A DNA stretch of 39,363 nt. Source: Candidatus Sumerlaeia bacterium. Lineage in GTDB: Bacteria; Sumerlaeota; Sumerlaeia; JADFCW01. Location of the stretch: contig JAOAGV010000032.1 in the NCBI GenBank assembly GCA_026415575.1, positions 273 through 39,635 of the forward strand, in the 5' to 3' direction. The position numbers and the translations under genes are program-made. The notes under the pieces were generated by a model. That model saw nothing but the letters and a program-made list of their open reading frames with translations, did not search any database and was not told the DNA's origin. The number at the start of each line of letters is the position of its first letter. The first letter of the stretch is position 1. Positions 23,602 through 31,879 of the stretch are shown here, piece after piece.

Positions 23602-25311
23602 GTGCGCAAAAACGACCCGCGTGCGCGGTCCATGGCTCTGTTTGGGAACCGTCTCGAAACTAGCTATTTGGCATTGGGCGGTTTCTACGGCAATGTGATT
23701 TCGGCGGAAGATCTTCGCGAGGAAGAACCGGACAATCCGGAGATTAGAAAACTTCTGGCCGGCCATGGCAAGAAACCTTGGATCGAATGGGACGAGGCCA
23801 GCGAAGACATCTGGCGAATCTGGTTTGAGCACTTGCAACGCCGGGGGGTAACCGCGTTGCGGGTATTTCCGCGCCGCAATACCGAAGGCGATGTGTTGGA
23901 CCTCTGCGGCAAGGTGAACGAACCGCTGCTCGATCTCATGAAGCGCTTTTTCGCGGCCGCCAAACCCTACGGCATCCGTTTCCTGCTGATTCTCATGCCG
24001 GAACCCCATCAAACAGGTTATCTCAGCAAGGACATTCTCCGGCGATGGGTTGTGCCGCGCTATACCAAGTCGGAGTTGGCAAAACTGCCCGCCGCACAAA
24101 AACGGTTTGTGGTCGAAAAACGAACCGTCTCCCTTTCCCAGTTTTTCAGCGACCCGGATGTTTGGGCCTGCCAGCGGCAGTATTTGGATACCCTTTTGGC
24201 GTGGGTAAAACAAGAGCCGCAGATTTTTGCCCTCGAAATCGTCAATGAACAGGGCTGGTGGAACGAGCAGTTTCACTGGGACCTCGAGGAGGCAAGCGTG
24301 GCTTGGGGCAGCCGTATCGTTGAATACGTTCGCGCCCGCGTCCCCCAAATCCCCATCGGCCTGAGCCATGCCGGATTCGGTATTTTGGGGCACGAACCGC
24401 TGCGCTGGAGCCGCGAGGTTCCCGTGGACTTCTACAGTCCGCATCTTTACGCCAGTCTGGGCGGAGAACGCCCCGGCTTGGATTTCGGCATGGTCAGCGA
24501 TTTGGTCATGAACTACGCGTCGGCGGTCAAGCCCGCTTTCATGGGCGAATTCGGTTTGGTGTCCAACAAAATCAATCGCGGATTGAGCAAGCTGGCGCTG
24601 CGCGATGCCCTCTGGTTTTCCATCCTCAACGGCAGTCCCGGTCTGTTTCATTGGCCCAATGCCAGCCACTACGGCTTTGAATACAAAAAGGTGCGCGAGA
24701 TCCTCGAACCGCTGCGGCTCGACCAACGAGAGCGACAGCAGCCCATGCTGGGCGTGGATATTAACCATGCAGCTGCCGCATTGGCCGCCAACGAACTCTA
24801 TGGCAACAAAAGCGACCCTTGGAAGCATGCCCGCAGCAAGGCAAACGGCGAGGCCTATACGGAACTGCTTCGCTGCACGCACGACGCGCTTAATCGCGGG
24901 ATTGCCTTCGATTTTACGGTCGAACCTGACGCCTACACGGTGGCCTTGCCGCCAGGCAAGGTTCATGAATTTGACGCTGCGCAATCCGAATGCCCCTTCT
25001 TCTTTTCGCCGGGCTATCAGTGCAAATATGCCTCCTTCGGCGAATGGGAAGTGATTGTGGCGTATTTCCGAAACTTTGCGCCGGTCGTGGCCGAAGGTCT
25101 TCACATGCGCGCGCAGCAACCCCGCCCGCTGCAGGTGGCTTGGCAGCTGCCCAAACGCCCGCGTGGCGCGAAAAGCGGTCCGTGGCACTATCGCCTGACG
25201 GTGTATAATTTGAACACCGATGAAGTGCAGCAATGCCGGGTGGCGCGCGAGTCTTCGGTGGATTTTGGCAACGCCGCCACCGCCGATTATGTATTTGTGT
25301 TCCAACGCTAA
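23602..25311 (+). CDS. Predicted clan GH-A glycoside hydrolase (GH5-like TIM barrel)
   Basis: The 569-residue product has a (beta/alpha)8-barrel with clan GH-A features: early GVTALRVFPRR strand, the acid/base motif LEIVNEQGWW with Asn215-Glu216, a SPHLYAS strand (279-285), and a candidate nucleophile Glu316 in AFMGEFGL. The region after about residue 400 forms a smaller beta-rich C-terminal domain. No signal peptide is seen, so the protein appears cytoplasmic, which is uncommon for GH5-type polysaccharide hydrolases. The GTG start at 23602 is supported by AAGGAGG nine bases upstream; the ATG 30 bases later has no ribosome site. Substrate cannot be assigned; mannan- or glucan-active GH5 relatives or an uncharacterised cellulase-like family are possible. 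Confidence 0.72.
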   Translation: MRKNDPRARSMALFGNRLETSYLALGGFYGNVISAEDLREEEPDNPEIRKLLAGHGKKPWIEWDEASEDIWRIWFEHLQRRGVTALRVFPRRNTEGDVLDLCGKVNEPLLDLMKRFFAAAKPYGIRFLLILMPEPHQTGYLSKDILRRWVVPRYTKSELAKLPAAQKRFVVEKRTVSLSQFFSDPDVWACQRQYLDTLLAWVKQEPQIFALEIVNEQGWWNEQFHWDLEEASVAWGSRIVEYVRARVPQIPIGLSHAGFGILGHEPLRWSREVPVDFYSPHLYASLGGERPGLDFGMVSDLVMNYASAVKPAFMGEFGLVSNKINRGLSKLALRDALWFSILNGSPGLFHWPNASHYGFEYKKVREILEPLRLDQRERQQPMLGVDINHAAAALAANELYGNKSDPWKHARSKANGEAYTELLRCTHDALNRGIAFDFTVEPDAYTVALPPGKVHEFDAAQSECPFFFSPGYQCKYASFGEWEVIVAYFRNFAPVVAEGLHMRAQQPRPLQVAWQLPKRPRGAKSGPWHYRLTVYNLNTDEVQQCRVARESSVDFGNAATADYVFVFQR

Positions 25312-25350
25312 AGGCGGGCCTTACTAGGCAGGGCTCCCTTGTTTTCAGGA

Positions 25351-25450
25351 TCGGGGTGGAACCCGAGCCTCCATGGAGCGATGCCTTCCACGGTATCCAA
25401 GTCCGAAACCAAGTGGGGTTACGAGAATTTAGGACGGGTGGAACTCGACT
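25351..25450. repeat. TTCCAC-loop hairpin repeats between the glycosidase and sppA genes
   Basis: Three hairpins of the family seen near 23.3 and 30.2 kb lie here: 25351-25366 (TCGGG, loop GTGGAA, CCCGA), 25380-25397 (GATGCC, loop TTCCAC, GGTATC with one G-T pair) and 25433-25450 (loop GTGGAA, weak stem). The first and third show the reverse-complement loop. No gene is present in the 277-bp gap. Confidence 0.6.
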
Positions 25451-25588
25451 GTTTGACGGGCGAGAGGGACACCGCCGGAAAGACTGGTCTTTACATCACA
25501 CCGACGAGAGACATGTGATTATCCTTAGCCCAAGCCCCCACGGGCGTTGCCAATGGTGCTAAAGGCATACGACAGGAGAGACAAAGCC

Positions 25589-26590
25589 ATGAAACGCATC
25601 ATCGTTGCAGTGTTGCTGACCGCAGCGGCCACCGGCTGCGCCGTAATCAATGTTCCGTTACCGGGGATGCGACAAGAGCGGTTGCGCGAGTTTGTGGTGC
25701 AGCCGGCGCGCTATTTTTACACGACCGACAAGATCCTGATGCTGAATTTGTCCGGCCTCATCAGCGCCGAGGCGTCGTCGGGGTTGTTCACGGAACAGGC
25801 GAGCACGTTGGCCGACGTGCGCGATGCACTCGACCGCGCCGAACGCGATTCGGACATCAAGGCGCTAATCCTGCGCATTGACAGTCCGGGCGGCGAGGTT
25901 ACGGCCAGCGATGCGGTCTATGAGCAGATACGTCGGTTCCGCAAAAAGTGCGGGGAGAAGAAACGCCCGATGCCCGTGCAGGCCTCGATTCTGGGGACCG
26001 GCACATCGGGGGCCTACTATGTGGCGTTGGCGGCCGACAAGATTTTTGCCCACCCAACGGCGGTAACCGGTTCGATCGGGGTCGTGGCCACGTTTCCAAA
26101 ATTGCAGGGGCTGACGCAGAAGATCGGCGTGGAATTTCAGGTGATCAAATCGGGCGAAAAAAAAGACCTCGGCTCGCTGTGGCGTACGATGACGCCCGAA
26201 GAGCAGGAGATTATGCAGAAAATGATCGGCGAGATGTTCGACCGCTTTGTCGAGCTGATCGCCGAAAACCGCCGCGGTCTGGACCGCGAGCGCGTGCGGA
26301 ACCTGTCGGACGGGCGAATCTACACGGCCCGGCAGGCGCTCGATCTCGGCCTCATTGACGGCATTGCCTATCTGGACGATGTGATCGAGAGCACCAAGAA
26401 AGCGGCGGGGATCAAAGACGCTGCAGTGGTGACCTACCGGCGGGCCAGCGAGTTCACGGGAGGCATTTACTCGAAGGGACATTTCGATGCACCGGAAGTT
26501 CTGTCGCAGATCAATCTCCTGCAGATCAACGCGCAAGGGCTTTTGGGCCCGTGGCGCCAGCCGGGGTTTTACTATCTGTGGATGCCGTGA
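25589..26590 (+). CDS. sppA: Signal peptide peptidase SppA (S49 family)
   Basis: The 333-residue product is a short-form S49 peptidase that degrades remnant signal peptides at the membrane. The N-terminus KRIIVAVLLTAAATGC looks like a lipoprotein signal with Cys17, though position -3 is Ala rather than Leu. The catalytic serine is Ser140 in GTGTSGAYYVALAADKI and the lysine is Lys187 in VIKSGEKKDLGS, spaced as in Bacillus SppA. The oxyanion region IDSPGGEVTASD and GSIGVVATFP are conserved. AGGAGA lies 10 bases before the ATG at 25589; an earlier in-frame ATG lies in repeat-like DNA. The C-terminal 35 residues are an aromatic tail of unknown role. Confidence 0.92.
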   Translation: MKRIIVAVLLTAAATGCAVINVPLPGMRQERLREFVVQPARYFYTTDKILMLNLSGLISAEASSGLFTEQASTLADVRDALDRAERDSDIKALILRIDSPGGEVTASDAVYEQIRRFRKKCGEKKRPMPVQASILGTGTSGAYYVALAADKIFAHPTAVTGSIGVVATFPKLQGLTQKIGVEFQVIKSGEKKDLGSLWRTMTPEEQEIMQKMIGEMFDRFVELIAENRRGLDRERVRNLSDGRIYTARQALDLGLIDGIAYLDDVIESTKKAAGIKDAAVVTYRRASEFTGGIYSKGHFDAPEVLSQINLLQINAQGLLGPWRQPGFYYLWMP

Positions 26591-26708
26591 ACGCGGCGGC
26601 CGAGAAAATGCTTTGACATCGGCGGGCGGCGATGAAACGGTCACCCGGAAGGGATTATGATTCGGTTGAGGAAGTGAAAATTCCGTGAATGTACCTGAGG
26701 AGACGTAG

Positions 26709-28130
26709 ATGAAGCATCGGTTTGCCGCCGCCGCCATCGCGCTGCTTGCCGCGTGCGCGGTCTTGTCCTGCGCACAGAAGACCCCGGAAGAGAAATTGCA
26801 GGACGCTGCCGAGGCGCTGAAGAAGCGCGATCCGCTGGGGGCCATTGTTCTGGCGCGCGAGGTCTTGCGCGACCATACCACGGGCACGATTGCGCTGCAG
26901 GCGCGCTGGCTCCTCTATCAGTGCTATGCGGTGGACCGCAACCCGCGCGAGTGCAATCGAATTCTGGATGAAATCATCGCCCAGACGGGCTTTGGAAGTC
27001 CGCACGGCCAGCAGGCGGCGCTCCAGCGCGTGCAGACATTCGCCGCCATGCGGCAGACGACCGCCGCGCTCGAACAAGCCAACGCCTTTCTCGAAGTCAA
27101 AGACATTCAGCCCGGCTCGCCCTTCTGGCTGAATTTGATGTTTATGCGCGCCGAACTGCTTTTACAACTCGATCAGGTGACAACGGCCCAGAAGGCGCTG
27201 GCCTCGATCTTGCGCACATGGGATGCGCCGGAAAATGCCCGCAAGGACGCCCTCGACCAATTGGAAAACACCTACGCCACCACCCAGTCGGCGGCGACGG
27301 GTATTGAGTTCTTCCAAACCCATCTGGCCGACGAGCCCAGCACCACAATCCGGCCTGAAGTGTATCGCGTCATGGGCCGGCTAGCCGCACTCCTCAAGGA
27401 CAAGGAGCGCGAGGAGGCCTTCTACGGCAAGTGCTTTGAGCACTACGAACGGATGTATCAGGAGGCCGCGGGCGCCGAGGCCAAGATCGCCGTGCTGCGG
27501 CACTACGCCGGTGCGCGCCACATGAAGGGCGACATTGAGGGGTCGGCGGCGTTGCTGAAAAAAGGCTTGGCGGAATTTCCCACGGCCTCCAGCCGGATAG
27601 ACTTATACTATCAGCTGGCCAGCCTGTACGGCTTCAACGGCCGATTTGACGAGGCAATCGAGGTCTGCCGGACTATTCCGCAAGAGTTTCCGAACGATCC
27701 GCGACGCGTGCGCGCTTATTTCATGATCGCCGAATGCCACTTGCAGCAGAAGAAATATGACGCCGCGATCGGCGACTGCCGCGAAATCATCGCCCTATTT
27801 CCCGGCCAAGCTCCGGCACAAGAAGCCACGCGCGCCATCCGGATGATCGAGGCGCTGCGGCGCCAAGAGGCTGAAACCAGCGCCACACTGGCGGCCAGCC
27901 AGTCCACGACCGGCGTCTTGCAGGTCGGTGGACGGACAATGCTGACAACCGCGCCGGCCCAAGCAGCCCCTGTGCCGTCCGGCCAGCCGGCGGCGCCTTC
28001 GACCGGCCCTGCGGCATTGCCGGCGACCGGGCCCGTGCCTACGCCTTCGGCCACGCCTGCACCGGCCGCAACGCCGGCGAGCGCACCGAAGACCGGTGCT
28101 TCGGCTCCCGGCGCACCGCCGGCTCCGTAA
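26709..28130 (+). CDS. TPR-repeat lipoprotein of unknown function
   Basis: The 473-residue product begins with a lipoprotein-type signal (RFAAAAIALLAACAVLSCAQ) with possible lipidation at Cys16 or Cys21. Residues about 25-390 are helical repeats of TPR/Sel1-like character, for example DPLGAIVLAREVLRDH, ASLYGFNGRFDEAIEVCRTI and YDAAIGDCREIIALFPG, resembling YfgM/BamD/YbgF-type scaffolds. The last 70 residues are a Pro/Ala/Thr-rich disordered tail. It is probably anchored in a membrane facing the periplasm and serves protein-protein contacts. GAGGAG lies before the ATG. It lies between sppA and the S41 protease gene, all on the same strand, suggesting an envelope-maintenance context. No specific function is assigned. 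Confidence 0.8.
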   Translation: MKHRFAAAAIALLAACAVLSCAQKTPEEKLQDAAEALKKRDPLGAIVLAREVLRDHTTGTIALQARWLLYQCYAVDRNPRECNRILDEIIAQTGFGSPHGQQAALQRVQTFAAMRQTTAALEQANAFLEVKDIQPGSPFWLNLMFMRAELLLQLDQVTTAQKALASILRTWDAPENARKDALDQLENTYATTQSAATGIEFFQTHLADEPSTTIRPEVYRVMGRLAALLKDKEREEAFYGKCFEHYERMYQEAAGAEAKIAVLRHYAGARHMKGDIEGSAALLKKGLAEFPTASSRIDLYYQLASLYGFNGRFDEAIEVCRTIPQEFPNDPRRVRAYFMIAECHLQQKKYDAAIGDCREIIALFPGQAPAQEATRAIRMIEALRRQEAETSATLAASQSTTGVLQVGGRTMLTTAPAQAAPVPSGQPAAPSTGPAALPATGPVPTPSATPAPAATPASAPKTGASAPGAPPAP

Positions 28131-28665
28131 GCGCCAGCCTGCATTTCTCACACCCATCTCATTTTCAAGGGCCTGTCAGCGGACCTGAATCCGTGAGAGC
28201 GGAAATTTAAACCTTCTGATTACAGAAGATGAACGATCTTCCTTCCCAAAACAGATCTGTGGACGCGGCTCAGCCTGTTCCTTTGGAGTGCGGCAGCCGT
28301 GCTGCCGCTTTGCTTTTATCGCACCCCCCAACCAAACGTAGCCCACCCCTCTCTCCCCCTTCGCAGTAAGGTTGGTGAAAAGCAAAAGCGGCAGCACGGC
28401 TGCCGCACTCCATAGAGGCAGCATGGCTGCCCGCAGTCCAAAGAGAGAGGGCAGAACCGCAAAAGTCCGCCGGCTTTTTTGCTACAGACCGAAAAACTCT
28501 GCGGCACCGTTCCACCTTCACTTTTGGTTCGACAACGGCAAAATGGATTGGTAGAAGATCGAACGGTTTGAAGACGGCCGGTTGTGGTCGCGTTTTTTCT
28601 CAACAAATCTCAGTAGTTTTTAGTCGGCTTATCTGCGCGGTTGCGCGCAAGGAGGATCGGCAACC
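28131..28665. other. Gap between TPR lipoprotein and protease genes
   Basis: I find no gene in this 535-bp gap. Its central part, about 28281-28445, is a composite palindromic element (listed separately). The last 200 bp lead to the AAGGAGG of the protease gene and may contain its promoter, but no clear boxes are seen. Confidence 0.5.
28285..28431. repeat. Composite palindromic element with three GCGGCAGC hairpins
   Basis: A near-perfect inverted repeat has arms 28285-28317 and 28378-28411, differing by one extra A, around a pyrimidine-rich 60-bp centre. Each arm is itself a palindrome: GCGGCAGC-CGT-GCTGCCGC at 28290-28308 and GCGGCAGC-ACG-GCTGCCGC at 28388-28406. A third palindrome, GGCAGC-ATG-GCTGCC, lies at 28417-28431. 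Outer sequences CTTTGGAGTGC (from 28281) and GCAGTCCAAAG (to 28443) are also inversely related. Another copy is at 32994-33012. Confidence 0.85.
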
Positions 28666-30105
28666 ATGAACGAGGCAAGAACCCCCGCGGTCGCCCCGAC
28701 AGTCCGGCGCCTGATTGCCATGGCGCTGTTTCTGGTGTTCTGTTCGCTGTATTTGCTCGGCCAAACGAAAGACCGCGCGGAGAAAAGCGGAAAACAGATC
28801 GAGGTCAGCGATGAGTTTTATCAACTCGCCCCCATTCTCTGCGAGGCTTTTATGGCCATCCGCGACAAATATGTCGAGCCCGTGAGCGCGAAAGAACTGA
28901 TCGAGGGCGCCATCAACGGCATGTTTGCCAAGCTCGACCCCCACAGCCAATGGATGCCCGCCGACGACTTTCAGCAACTGGAAAAGGAAACCGAGGGCGA
29001 GTTCTCCGGCATCGGCATTCACATCATCCTCGACAGCAACCGCGTGCTGACCTGCGCGTCGCCGATTCCGGGCAGCCCTGCCGCCAAGGCCGGCCTGCTG
29101 CCGTGGGACCGCATCATCGAGATCGAGGGCAAGTCCACCGAAAACATCACGCTCATGGAAGCGGTCAAGAAATTGACCGGTCCGGCCGGCACCAAGGTCT
29201 CCATCACAGTCTATCGCGAGGGGGTGCCCGACCGGTTGCATTTCACCATCGAGCGGGCACAGATCAAAATTGCCAGTGTCTATTCCACCGAATACAAGGA
29301 CGATGCCATTGGTTATGCGCGCATTGCCAAGTTCAGCAAGGAAACCAGTGAAGACCTCCGACGCGCGCTGGAAGAGTTCAACCGCCACGGCATGAAGGGG
29401 GTCATCATTGACGTGCGGTTCAACACCGGCGGTTTGCTCAAAGAGGCCCTTGATGTCAGCAGCCTGTTTCTGCCGAAGGGCAAGGTCATCGTTCGGACGC
29501 GCCAGCGCGGCGGGCAAGAGACGGCCTATCGGTCGGAGCGCGACCCGGTGTGCAACCAGCCGCTGGTGGTGTTGATCAACCGCGTCAGCGCCAGTGCGTC
29601 GGAGATTTTTGCCGGCGCCATCAAGGACCATCGGCGCGGCTATTTGATTGCGCCGAAGGGCGAGCGCACGTTCGGCAAAGGGTCGGTTCAGACGATTGAA
29701 GAGCTGGCGCACTCGCTTGACCGCGACGAAAACGGCAATCCGCGCCGCAGCGCCATGCGCATTACCACGGCCAAGTTCTACACGCCCAACGGTTCGCGCA
29801 TCGAGGGCTCGAAGGACGACCCCAAGCAGCCGGGCGGCATTGCGCCCGATCTGGAAGTGCCGCTGCCTAAAGGTTACGAGCGCGAGATGTTCACACACTT
29901 GCTGGGCGAGGTGGACATTACGACCGAGCCCGTCAAGCCATCGGTACCCAAGAGCGGGGATGCCAAAACCACCGGCGGGGCAACATCGGAGTTCTATCTC
30001 AAGAAGCCCTCCGAGCCGGAGAAACAGTATGTGGACCTGCAACTGGAGGATGCGAAGAAGTATCTCCGGCTTTTGATCATGGAACACAGCCGCGAGAAAA
30101 AATAG
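28666..30105 (+). CDS. ctpA: C-terminal processing protease (S41 family)
   Basis: The 479-residue product is a membrane-anchored periplasmic protease of the CtpA/CtpB type. A hydrophobic N-terminal segment at about 14-32 is a signal anchor. KLDPHSQWM (89-97) is the conserved pre-PDZ motif, a PDZ domain covers about 110-195 (GIGIHI, SPAAKAGLLPWDRI), and the protease core has DVRFNTGGLLKEAL, the serine segment NRVSASASEIFAGAI (Ser312 likely) and the lysine motif TFGKGSVQT (Lys338), with Gln342 nearby. AAGGAGG lies 10 bases before the ATG. It follows sppA and a TPR lipoprotein, an envelope quality-control setting. Substrates are unknown. Confidence 0.93.
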   Translation: MNEARTPAVAPTVRRLIAMALFLVFCSLYLLGQTKDRAEKSGKQIEVSDEFYQLAPILCEAFMAIRDKYVEPVSAKELIEGAINGMFAKLDPHSQWMPADDFQQLEKETEGEFSGIGIHIILDSNRVLTCASPIPGSPAAKAGLLPWDRIIEIEGKSTENITLMEAVKKLTGPAGTKVSITVYREGVPDRLHFTIERAQIKIASVYSTEYKDDAIGYARIAKFSKETSEDLRRALEEFNRHGMKGVIIDVRFNTGGLLKEALDVSSLFLPKGKVIVRTRQRGGQETAYRSERDPVCNQPLVVLINRVSASASEIFAGAIKDHRRGYLIAPKGERTFGKGSVQTIEELAHSLDRDENGNPRRSAMRITTAKFYTPNGSRIEGSKDDPKQPGGIAPDLEVPLPKGYEREMFTHLLGEVDITTEPVKPSVPKSGDAKTTGGATSEFYLKKPSEPEKQYVDLQLEDAKKYLRLLIMEHSREKK

Positions 30106-30120
30106 GCGCAGGCCCTTTCC

Positions 30121-30296
30121 TTGGAGGGTCGGGTTCCCCCGCGACCGCATTTCAATTTGGATCGCTTGGAGGGTCGGGTTCCACCCCGACCGTATTGGAT
30201 TTAGATATCGTGGAGGGTCGGCATCCACGCCGACCTTTCAATTTTGGGTTTTGGGATATTTTTTGCTTTTCAATTCGGACGCCGTGGAAGGCATCC
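30121..30296. repeat. Three tandem 45-bp units plus one extra TTCCAC-loop hairpin
   Basis: Three units beginning (T/G)TGGAGGGTCGG start at 30121, 30166 and 30210, with periods of 45 and 44 bp. Their hairpins are 30127-30146 (GGTCGGG, loop TTCCCC, CGCGACC, one mismatch), 30172-30191 (GGTCGGG, TTCCAC, CCCGACC) and 30216-30235 (GGTCGGC, ATCCAC, GCCGACC). Between the second and third, both sides of the last stem pair changed together. A fourth hairpin at 30277-30296 (GGACGCC, GTGGAA, GGCATCC) has the complementary loop. Between these, 30242-30258 holds two TTTTGGG heptamers. No gene is supported from 30106 to 30433. Confidence 0.85.
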
Positions 30297-30433
30297 CGCC
30301 ACTGCGAACTACTGCCTCGGAAACGTTATGCTTGACGCAATGGCACGCGGCCAATTGAGTCTGGCTTTCGAGCATGTTCGCATGGGAAACATGTGGGAAA
30401 ACAAAAAGCCGGATAAAGGTGCGGAGGTTTAGC

Positions 30434-31879
30434 ATGCCGATTTGCATCGAGTTTGATTACAACAACGCCATGGCCGAGGTCGTGGGGCCGCGTCACGGCT
30501 TGACGCGGCAGTTGCTGGAGGATTTGAAAGAGCGGGCCGCAAAGTCCCACAAGGCGTTTCTGGAGCGTCGCGCCACGGACGTGGGCTTTTTCAAGTTGGC
30601 CAACACCGCCGGCCGCGCGAAGGAGCTTCAGGAACTCGCAGCGCTCGGCGATTCGATTGCCGCCGCGTGCGAGAACTTTGTCATCCTCGGCATCGGCGGC
30701 TCCGCTTTGGGGCCGGCGTGTGTCCAGCGGGCACTGGGCCATCTCTACTACAACCTGCTCGACAAGGCAGGCCGAAACAACCGCCCGCGCATCTTTGTGC
30801 TCGACAACATAGACCCGGAGTTTGCGGCCGAACTCTCCGACGTCGCCCCTCCGGAAAACACCTGCTATAATGTTATTACCAAATCGGGCACCACACCCGA
30901 AACCTTGTCCCAGTTTATGGCGTTTTATGACTGCGTGGCCGCCAAGGTGGGCCCCCAGAAGGCAAAAGAGCATTTCGTCATCACGACCAATGAAGTAAAA
31001 AGCCCGCTGCTCCCCCTTGCAAGGGACTTTGGGTTTCGGTTTTGCACGATGCCCGACAGTGTGGGCGGGCGGTTTTCGGAATTGACCGCTGTGGGGTTGC
31101 TGCCGGCGGCTGTGGCCGGCTTTAACATTGTCGAAATGGTTCGGGGCGCAGAGGCCGCAGCGGCGGTGTGCGACTCGCCCGACCTGTTTGCCAATCCAGC
31201 CTATCTGAACGGCGCGATTCATTATCTTGCGGATACGGTGCTTCACAAGAACATCTCCGTGATGATGCCCTATAGCGAGGCGTTGCGGGACGTGGCCGAC
31301 TGGTATCGGCAGTTGTGGGCCGAGAGTCTGGGCAAGCGGCGCGGGGAAAAGCCCCACGAGGTGTGCGTCGGCCAGACGCCGGTGCGGGCGCTGGGAACCA
31401 CGGATCAGCATTCGCAGGTGCAGCTGTATGTGGACGGCCCCAACGACAAAATCTTTACGTTTTTATGCGTGAAAAAGTTCCGGCGGGAGTTTCCGGTAAC
31501 CGGCGGCCTCAATGCCATGCTGCAAGGCTATGAGTATCTCAGCGGGCGCGACATCCAAGACCTGTTTGAAGCGGAATTCATCGGAACCGAGTATGCGCTC
31601 AAGCTGGCCGAGCGTCCGAGCGTGCGCATCACCCTCGAGCGAGTGGACGAGGCACATATCGGCGGATTGCTCTTTTTCCTGATGGTGCAAACGGCGTTTG
31701 CGGGAATGCTCTACGGGATCAATCCGTTCGACCAGCCGGGAGTGGAAACGGGCAAAAACGTTGCACGCGCATTGATGAAGGGCGAAGGCAGCCCGGATGC
31801 CCAATGGCTGGCCGACATCCGCACCTATCAGCGGGAGCGACTGCGCTATCCGGCGGTGGCAATTCGCACGGGCGCTTGA
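30434..31879 (+). CDS. pgi: Glucose-6-phosphate isomerase
   Basis: The 481-residue product interconverts glucose 6-phosphate and fructose 6-phosphate in glycolysis and gluconeogenesis. The SIS-domain phosphate site FVILGIGGSALGP and VITKSGTTPET are clear, as are the PGI signatures VGGRFSELTAVGLLPAA and GINPFDQPGVETGK and the TTDQHSQVQLY segment. GGAGG lies six bases before the ATG at 30434; an upstream in-frame start at 30374 has no ribosome site. The last 34 bases overlap the 3' end of the convergent TPR gene. The enzyme is cytoplasmic and the gene appears monocistronic. Confidence 0.95.
   Translation: MPICIEFDYNNAMAEVVGPRHGLTRQLLEDLKERAAKSHKAFLERRATDVGFFKLANTAGRAKELQELAALGDSIAAACENFVILGIGGSALGPACVQRALGHLYYNLLDKAGRNNRPRIFVLDNIDPEFAAELSDVAPPENTCYNVITKSGTTPETLSQFMAFYDCVAAKVGPQKAKEHFVITTNEVKSPLLPLARDFGFRFCTMPDSVGGRFSELTAVGLLPAAVAGFNIVEMVRGAEAAAAVCDSPDLFANPAYLNGAIHYLADTVLHKNISVMMPYSEALRDVADWYRQLWAESLGKRRGEKPHEVCVGQTPVRALGTTDQHSQVQLYVDGPNDKIFTFLCVKKFRREFPVTGGLNAMLQGYEYLSGRDIQDLFEAEFIGTEYALKLAERPSVRITLERVDEAHIGGLLFFLMVQTAFAGMLYGINPFDQPGVETGKNVARALMKGEGSPDAQWLADIRTYQRERLRYPAVAIRTGA

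Noticed and set aside
23572-25305. Long antisense open frame opposite the glycosidase gene
   Set aside because: The + strand frame has AAGGAGG and clan GH-A motifs; the antisense product shows no family features.
26613-26618. TTGACA resembling a -35 box before the TPR lipoprotein gene
   Set aside because: No -10 box at 15-19 bp; the only TATGAT nearby is 37 bp away.
28600-30228. Long antisense open frame opposite the S41 protease gene
   Set aside because: It runs into the 45-bp repeats and lacks motifs, while the + strand protease has intact catalytic residues.
30121-30255. Tandem 45-bp units considered as a CRISPR array
   Set aside because: There are only three units, the spacer parts are related rather than unique, and no cas genes are nearby. 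Scattered single copies fit a hairpin repeat family better.
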